This document shows, one piece after another, positions 56,985 through 64,000 of a DNA stretch of 64,000 nt; position 1 is the first letter of the stretch, and each line of letters starts with the position of its first letter. Source of the stretch: Brassica napus (Eukaryota; Streptophyta; Magnoliopsida; Brassicales; Brassicaceae); NCBI RefSeq assembly GCF_020379485.1, contig NC_063436.1:21760423-21824422 (forward strand). The letters are read 5' to 3'. The translations under genes were made by a program, and so were the position numbers. The notes beneath the pieces were generated by a model. That model searched no databases, was not told the origin of the DNA, and worked only from the letters and a program-made list of their open reading frames with translations.

Positions 56985-59630
56985 TCATGAACAAGCAGGA
57001 GCATCAAAGGTAGGCAACACAATGAACGAGATGGACAATGGATTGATATAAACAGGAGATTTCACTCCGTGGCGAACCGGCTCAAGCTTTGGGATATCTC
57101 CAGTGACCGTTGGTTCCAAAGGGTCACCATTCAACATCATTATCTTGCTCCTCAAGTCACCGTCTTTTGGACTCAAGTGATACTCTTCTCTGTTCAAATA
57201 TCCATCAGAAGCTTTCTTTCCCACCCAAGAAACCTTGCTCTTGATTGTTTCCAAGAAAGATCTCCTCTTCGTAGATTCTGCTTGCAAAACCACCTTCACG
57301 CCATTGCTGACTCCTACTGTAAACGTCGTTTGCTTGCTCAGATTAATCAGAAGAATCGTTATCCCCGCCTGAGATGATAGCTTCCATGGTCACAAAACTA
57401 GAGGATCATTTATAGACAAGAGAGATAAAGATAATACACACACTCACTCTTCCTTTGGAACAATGAACGTAAGTCCGTAGATACTCTGACGCATTTGTCT
57501 GAACGCCAAGAACGCCTTTACCCATTAAACGATGCCAAAGAAGCGCACTGTAGTAATCTGGATTGGGAACAAACGTTTCCTTTTCGAGCAGCCCGTAGAA
57601 ACCTCCAACCAAAGCTTGTCTGCAGTATACTTTAGTGTTGTGCATAGACGACATACCAAACTGATCTAGATACCTAACAAGGAACAGGTTTTGGTTAATC
57701 ATTAAAGAAACTGAGAGAAAAGATTATGATTGTTTTATTACCAGAAGCTGTTAATGAATGTCTCAGAAACCTCCCGGCCACCGCTATTAAAAGCTCCTCC
57801 AGCTTCTCCAACCCAAGCAGAAGCCCAAGGTCCATGTTCTTGAATCGTTCTCTCAACGTTCTTGAATAGTCCCGTAACTGATCCGCTCAAGTACTTGGGA
57901 TCTAGTATCCTACTCACAAGCTTTGGATCATTCCCTGCCAAAAAGATTCAATTCTAACTCAAACACTCATACTGTTTAGGAATGATGCTACAAAAGAGAA
58001 TCTAATTAATGCAGACCTGGACCAAGGTTGTATATATGATGAGTCATGACATCAAGAACACCAGGTCCAGAGAGGCGAAAAAGCTCCGAGTACCATTTTT
58101 CTTCATAGAACCCTCCAGGAGCTAAGAGCAATGGCTTGGTCCGAGAACTCTTGTAAACGTTCTTGATTACATCTTTCAGGACTATCAAGTCGTTACCGTA
58201 AAGCTCTACACTTACACTTGCACCAATCCCGCTTCCACTAAGCTCATTACCTAGTCAAGACCAAATAAAGAGATTAAAAACAAATATTAAAAACCGGGTA
58301 GGAAGAGGCAGGAAAAGAGATATAAGTTGTACATACCAAACTCCCATGAGTCTATAGCGTAACCCTTTGAGACTGTATAGTTCATGAAATCTTGAGTGTT
58401 GGTGTGATCCCACTCCCCTCCCCATGCATTTCCTCTGAGTTTCTTTCTCCCGTATAACGCATTCAAACCGAAAGTCACAATAGCCCTGTAGAACTAGTGT
58501 TAAGATCATTGAGGATATATTATCCGAAATCCAAAAACCGACCGGGAACCAAACTAAAAAACGAAACCTGACTAAAATTTACAAAAACCTGAACGGTTCC
58601 TATTCTTTATCCGTAAAACGAACATGTATGGGAATATCCAAAATATAATTTATTTACGTAGAACTATTAATTTTAAAAATACCTATATATAGTTTATAAA
58701 TAAAAATTATTCAAAAATGAATTAGAATGTTTTCGGGTTTAATTCAGGTTTTTGGATTTTTGTCGGTTTTTTTTGGCTTAAAACCCAAATCAAATCTGAA
58801 TTTTTTCTAATTTGGTTATGTTTCCGATTTTATAAAAAATAGAAACTTGATCCAAAATTGATATTCCCCAAACTAATCCGATCCAAAAATGATATTTTCT
58901 TAAACGGGTCCCAAACACTCCAACCGAATAACTCAAAACCCGAATAATCCGATCCGACCCTGCAAACCCGAATGCCCAGCGCTAATTGAGGATTAAGTCA
59001 AAGAACAGCTATACTAGTAAGGCTTGTTTACGTACCCGGTTGCGTGGAAGAAACGGTTAAGTTCGTCCCAACGTTCCATATACAAACATCCTTCAGAGAA
59101 CCCGAACAAGCCATCGTCAGTCTTTTTGAACTGAGTGCAAGGAGTCTTCAAGTCTCCTACGTCGTAGACCACTTGGTCTTGCAAGGAGCCACCTATTCTT
59201 ATCCTCAGCGTCTTAAAAGCTAGACAACAATCGAGATGTTTCAGCATAAAGTATGTTGGTATGCGAATATGGTTTGTGATTAGAAGTTGCACAAACCTTG
59301 AATAGCTTTAGCAAGAAGAGGAGAAGACAAGTTCTGAAATCATTTTGAAAACATTAAGATGAAAGTAAGAGAAGGTACGTGGTCAAAGCTCAAAGGTGTT
59401 TTTTATATTACCAAGTTGATGAGTGACGCGTAGCCCCAAGGACACTGATCATAGTTGCATTTTTCAGGTGGCCACCAATCAAGTGTTGCGCAGACAAAGT
59501 TCTCATCGATCTCAGCGATTTGACGTGTACCGTCTATTACTATAGTGGTTTGTTCCATGTTGGTAGCAAAAGTAACACCAAGTAGAAGTAGACAACTCAA
59601 GAACACAAGTAAACAAACGTTGTAGCTCAT
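56985..59630 (-). CDS. GUS1: Heparanase-like beta-glucuronidase, glycoside hydrolase family 79
   Basis: Eight exons: 59412-59630, 59297-59333, 59036-59219, 58337-58485, 58017-58250, 57742-57934, 57448-57673 and 56985-57368; phases give 542 codons (541 aa), close to about 540 in Arabidopsis. Signal peptide MSYNVCLLVFLSCLLLLGVT. GH79 motifs: ENFVCATLDWWPPEKCNYDQ, RIGGSLQDQVVYD, CLYMERWDELNRFF. Predicted acid/base Glu in GNELSGSG and nucleophile Glu in WVGEAGGAFNSGG. C-terminal beta-sandwich (REEYHLSPKDGDLRSKIMML). The family removes glucuronic acid from cell-wall arabinogalactan proteins. The 37-nt second exon is supported by phase. Intron 3 contains a hAT MITE. Symbol from synteny with At5g61250 (memory); not the bacterial reporter enzyme. 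Confidence 0.93.
58516..58984. mobile_element. Decayed hAT-type MITE in intron 3 of the GH79 gene
   Basis: Flanked by the 8-bp duplication ATTGAGGA at 58508-58515 and 58985-58992. The right end (CCCGAATGCCCAGCGCTA) corresponds to the CCCGAACGCCCACCCCTA end of the element at 8887. The left end is more diverged (TATATTATCCGAAAT). The interior has CCGAT/CCCGAA words. It lies wholly within the intron, clear of splice sites. Confidence 0.7.
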
Positions 59631-60693
59631 TTTTAGGTTTGTTTGTGACGCACGTCTCGATCGGTTGATCTGAGAGTAAGAAAACATAAAACATATAAGT
59701 GAAAATTTTCAGAGAGACCAAGAAGAGGTCAGTTGATGAACTGAGAACTCTTGCAACAAATATCAAGAAAAGGGAAAATACAATACAGAGGAAGAAGGGG
59801 AACAGAACTCACTCTTGCTTATCAGAACAAGCAAATGATTACAGAGGAAACTGAATTTTAAATAAGAAAATTTCTCTACAGATAAACCTTAAAATGAAAA
59901 AAAATAAAAAACTGGTGGCTTGTTCAACTGGTATAGCAGACTATTCTTAAGAAAAAAAAACAATTCAAAATTTGATCAAAAAAAAAAACAATTCAAAATT
60001 TTAGTTGAAAAGTAAACCATATTATTTGTTTATGAAATTTGTATGTGGATATTTTAATTTACGATATTTTGGTGAACTTTACAAGTTTCATTATTTGGGT
60101 ATATTTCAAAGCAATTATATCTAAATTACAATTAAAACATAGCTATACTTTTTTAATTAGATGTAGGATGATTGGTCAAACATGTTTCCAGAGACGCAAG
60201 CACAAGAGCATTAGTTGACTTTTGGGTCAAAAATAGAAAAAGTTACATCCCGAGTAATTTTTTTCAGCGTGGGTGGAAGGAGTCATGCATTATATAATTC
60301 AAAATGCAAGTTGGTCTCAGTGACGAAGATGGCGACAGTCAATTCAAACTCCACCAGGTAATGTTTAGTCTAATATTTCTTATATGGTTAGTTCATAATA
60401 TACATGTAGTTAACTCTAATCAACTTGAGCTTCAAGAGAGATGATTGATATGAAGCAAATATCAGAAGAGAAACTGACCTGAGAAGAAGAATCACGCATC
60501 CATAGTTGTAAGTCGTGTCTGAATCGCAAGCAGAGAGCAGATGTTCGTTTTGTTCTTGGCGTCGACAACACTTCTTTCAAAGTCTTGTCATAATCTTGAA
60601 TTTCATCGCCTCTTCTCTCTCTTTATTGTTTGTCTTTGTCATAAAGCGTGCTCAAACTACTTTAACCGAATATTAGCGTACCGAAATGATTTA
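59631..60693. other. GH79 promoter and gene-free spacer
   Basis: Promoter and leader of the GH79 gene up to about 59870, then AT-rich spacer. At 60331 an ATGGCGACAG start with ten codons runs into a donor-like CAG|GTAATG, which might be a first exon of a plus-strand gene. No downstream exon could be identified, so it is not called. Confidence 0.4.
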
Positions 60694-60945
60694 AGAGCAT
60701 CTCCAACGTAAAATTTTATTGTTTCCTCTAACACGGAGTAAAAGTGAAAATGAAGTAAAATTGCTCCAACCTACTCTATTTTCCACTCTATAAAGGAGTG
60801 ATGAATAAACAAAAAATAGATTATTCCATTCATGAAGTAAATTTTATTATGGAAGGAAATATGAAGTTGGGTTAGAGCATTCATTACTCTATATTCACTT
60901 TTATTCTATTTTAGAGAAAAAAATGGAGTAGAGATGAAGATGCCC
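60694..60945. mobile_element. Decayed Tourist/Harbinger-like MITE
   Basis: Left end AGAGCATCTCCAACG at about 60694 and right end GATGAAGATGCCC ending about 60945 match the termini of the MITE at 9857. The interior also shows GGAGTAAAA/TTTTACTCC-type inverted words, but more decayed. Ends approximate. Confidence 0.6.
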
Positions 60946-61424
60946 TAGAAACAGAAAAAATTGTAAATTAAGGAGTTAGAATTTGAAAGTTTATTTGGAA
61001 TTTTCATTTGAAAATTTTCAACTGATAATTTAACAAGATTTCAAAATTTTCTAATTTTGAAGAAGTTGAAAATTGTACCATAATTGTTTTTGTACCACAT
61101 TTTTTAATGATTTTATCACTTTTGTTAAATGTTGAGATCTCGTAATTGTTTCATCTCGTAATGTAGACTAGGTGACCGGCCCGCACCCTGTGCGGACATA
61201 AGAACATGATCGGTCCGCACCCTATGTTCTCTCTCGGTCCGTACCTCACGAGAGGGAACACAGTAACGTCAGTATGAAGAGGCAAATATTGTGTGTATGT
61301 ATAATTGCAACGTCACAAAATATTTTATGTGTTTACGAAGATACTTTCATTCAAAAAATGGAATAAATAGTGTATAGTTTTAGAAGTAACAGATTTTATA
61401 TTATCATTAATTAGAATTGTATTG

Positions 61425-61640
61425 TATATGTTTCGTAATTCTTTATTTTAAGTGAATAATATTATTTTTCCATAAATAATAAACAAACATTTATGTAGAC
61501 ATATTAAAAGAAAATATAATAAAAATCAAAATATTATCCATAAATAATATAAATTATAAAGTACATTTCTCGATAAAGAAAGCAAATTCAATTAGAAACT
61601 TGCAAAAAATTAAATAAATTTTGTAAGCAATTTGACGGGT
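61425..61640. repeat. Direct repeat shared with 63787-64000
   Basis: About 215 bp (TTTCGTAATTCTTTATTTTA ... TTTTGTAAGCAATTTGAC) repeated in direct orientation at 63787-64000 with about 95 percent visual match and small indels. One copy lies inside the Helitron and the other just outside its 5' end, consistent with two related elements side by side or one inserted in another. Confidence 0.8.
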
Positions 61641-62559
61641 TAACATTATTTGATAGATTTATAAATTTCTAAATTTTATTGAAAATGAAATAATATTAAA
61701 TTGACATACCGTCATCGGTCTCCTAACTCATCACAACCCATCTAGCAAATACAAAAAATAAATAATTGCAACAGTTTATTCATTTTAAAATTTGTATTTG
61801 AAAAAAAAAGTAGATTCAAATTACGTACCGTGACTATAAAATATTCTGAATAACTTGTTTGTAGACAACTTCAATATTTTTGTCTGCGGTTTCCCTTCTT
61901 TACCAGTTATTAGGATTTTTAATTCAGATCTCGACTTAACTCTTGAAAGTGAAACTTTGCCTTGCATTTTGTAAGTATTTTATAAATTATTTTAAAATTA
62001 TGATAAATTTATTCTTTAAACAACGATAAATAATTTAAAAATAATTTTAATAAACATTTTTGGATTTTGTAATATTTAAAATAGTTATTATATAATTATA
62101 TTCGAACATAATTCATCAAGTAGAGTATAAAACTATTATTATTATCTTATATAAAATTTCGTTCATTGTATTTTATAGTTTATAAATATTAAAAGTAATA
62201 AATAAAACATTATTAATCTTTCTATAATACTTCCAAGGTAAAGTGGTGGCAGAGTCGATTCATCAAGTAGCATATAATACTTCCAAGGCAAAGTGGGTGG
62301 CAGAGTCGATGAAAGATGAGGAGCCTTTGCGTCTAAACACATTTTTCTTAGCACACAAGCAGCATCGTCGTAATACCTTAATAGTATGAGAGGAGAGATT
62401 TGTGAATAATACTTTAAAGAATGAAAAGAAAATGTTTGTATTTTAAGACCTTGGGTGTCTCGTATATATATACAGTCGATTTATTTCTCAAATTAATGAC
62501 GCACAATATTTTGCACAATAAATAATGAAATCGTTTAAAGAAAAGAAATTAAATGTGTA

Positions 62560-63001
62560 TTGTCAAAAAAGGATTTGCATATGATATGATTTTAACTTGC
62601 GCACGTAATCCATATTAGAAAGGTAAGTTATTAAAAACAAACAACCTAATTAGAAACATTAAAATATTTTGTAAGCAATGTAATAAATATGATATCAACA
62701 TGCGCAAGTTTACCGTTTGAATAATAAGGAAAGTTTTTAATATTTGTCTTAATTCTAAATCTTGCCCAATGGTAAACTAAATCGATAATATTTAATGATT
62801 TCAACTTGCGCAAGTAATCCATATTGTGAATAAGTGATTTGCATATTTAATGACTTCAACTTGCGCAAGTAATCTATATTAGAAAGATAAGTTATTAAAA
62901 ACAAATTTTGTCAATAAGTTATTTGCATATTTAATGATTTTAACTTGCACAAGTAATCCATATTAGAAAGGTAAGTTATTAAAAACAAACAACCTAATTA
63001 G
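62560..63001. repeat. Local direct duplications inside the Helitron
   Basis: A module with CTTGCGCAAGTAATCCATATT, AGAAAGGTAAGTTATTAAAAAC and TTTGCATATTTAATGA is repeated at about 62590, 62810, 62860 and 62940. The flank AACAAACAACCTAATTAG occurs at 62636 (uninterrupted) and at 62984 (interrupted by the MITE). Sequence after the MITE (63436-63590) matches 62646-62800. Confidence 0.8.
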
Positions 63002-63435
63002 TAGAGGTGGGCACTTTACCCGATATCCGAAGTAGCATCCGAACCCGATCCGAAAATGCATGTCAAGTTTTTTATTTAAAAAAATAACAAAAAATTACAT
63101 CCAATTTTTTTTTTAAAAATAACTAAATTAATGCATTTTTAGTTTTAATTTGTTATGTCTAAATCTATTAACCATTTAATCTATTAAAAATAAAAAATTA
63201 GTTAACTGAAAGTTATATTTTTAAATATAAGAAACTTGAGAAATGAAAATTTTAATTTTTTTTTCAAAATCTAAATATCCGAACCCGATCTGAAATAACC
63301 GAATCCGAACTAAAAATACCCGAACTGATCCGAAGTACAGAAATACCCGAACGGGTTCTACACCTCTATACCGAAATACTCGAAAATCCAAAATACCCGA
63401 CCTGAACCCGAACGGGTACCCGAATGCCTACCCTA
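63002..63435. mobile_element. hAT-type MITE (same family as 8887-9584)
   Basis: Starts TAGAGGTGGGC and ends GCCTACCCTA, flanked by the 8-bp duplication CTAATTAG at 62994-63001 and 63436-63443. The interior is closely related to the 8887 element but lacks part of the left CCCGAA-rich arm (434 against 698 bp). The unoccupied form of the target is present at 62646-62653 in the duplicated flank. Confidence 0.9.
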
Positions 63436-64000
63436 CTAATTAGAAACATTATAATATTTTTTAAGCAAATGTAATTAATATGATATCAACATGCGCCAGT
63501 TTACTGTTTGAATAATAAGGAAAGTTTTTAATATTTGTCTTAGTTCTAAATCTTACCCAATGATAAACTAAATCGATAATTATTATCTCCTAGCTATATA
63601 CAGGCTTAACGAAATCAACAATATTTTTGGGCTTGTCTACATAAGCGATTGATTAAAATAAATGAAAAATAAAATTCAAAAAAATCGACCAATAGAATTA
63701 TAACAATTTTTCTGAGAAGCTCTATATTAATGCTATGTCAGCAAAAATCACTAAAGTGACTTCGCTTTTAATATATAAGAGGATTGTATATGTGTCGTAA
63801 TTCTTTATTTAGGTGAATAGTATTATTTTTCCATAAATAATAAACAAACATTTATGTAGACTTATTAAAAGAAAATATAAAAAAATCAAAATATTATCCA
63901 TAAATAATATAAATTATGAAGTATATTTCTCGATAAAGAAAACAAATTCAATTAGAAACGTGCAGAAAATTAAATAAATTTTGTAAGCAATTTGACAGGT

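Larger units (their letters stand above)
61168..63783 (-). mobile_element. Non-autonomous Helitron with nested hAT MITE
   Basis: Read on the minus strand it starts TCCTCTTATATATTAAAAG (63783) after a host A. It ends with a hairpin (CCGCACAGGGTGCGG, about 61180-61194) and CTAG (61171-61168) before a host T. 2.6 kb including the 434-bp MITE at 63002 and a local duplication. No Rep/helicase frame. The adjacent 63784-64000 resembles the interior (61430-61640), so a second related copy probably continues past the window. Confidence 0.7.

Noticed and set aside
59925..59965. tRNA-like stretch near GGTATAGCAGACTATTC
   Set aside because: No second arm, anticodon loop or T-loop consensus found; not a credible tRNA.
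60331..60360. Possible first exon (ATGGCGACAG then a donor) of a plus-strand gene
   Set aside because: Only ten codons and no following exon with a domain or consistent frame before the Helitron.

Overview
The window is nuclear DNA from a flowering plant of the mustard family (Brassicaceae), most likely a Brassica/Raphanus-type genome. The basis is AT-rich intergenic DNA, short GT-AG introns, typical crucifer Helitrons, LINEs and MITEs, and a gene order that matches, from memory, the Arabidopsis chromosome 5 block around At5g61060-At5g61250. No search was run; all assignments come from reading translated exons and splice junctions.

Left third (1-27.7 kb): a class II histone deacetylase (HDA5-like, cut by the left edge), then a tandem set of three related chromatin-reader-like genes on the minus strand. 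One is a SPOC-RNase H fusion without a PHD finger, one has only a PHD finger, and one has PHD plus SPOC. The spacers hold a Helitron, nested MITEs, a 5'-truncated LINE and a near-complete 5.8-kb LINE with a 17-bp target duplication. A plasmodesmal callose-binding protein (PDCB1) closes the region.

Middle third (28.4-46.9 kb): ribosomal protein S19 (RPS19) under a site II/telo-box promoter, followed by a tandem triplication (A, B, C) of a gene encoding an N-terminal NYN/PIN-like nuclease domain and C-terminal C2H2-like zinc fingers. I resolved nearly all exons. Copy A carries fourteen 60-bp repeats in one exon. The copies differ in finger number, use recurrent GC-AG introns, and are separated by Helitrons whose empty sites can be read in the sister copies. 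One Helitron supplies the stop codon of copy B and itself contains a LINE fragment.

Right third (47.5-64 kb): a 1.1-kb compound inverted repeat, then SNAP33 (Qb+Qc SNARE), a LYR-family ISD11-like protein divergent from an ankyrin protein (PIA2/ANK6-like) across a site II-rich promoter, an LRR-only secreted protein, and a GH79 heparanase-like glucuronidase. The right edge is a minus-strand Helitron with a nested hAT MITE. The cellular genes are housekeeping and trafficking functions with no operon-like relationship. The unusual content is the two recently evolving tandem families and the datable layers of transposon insertion around them.
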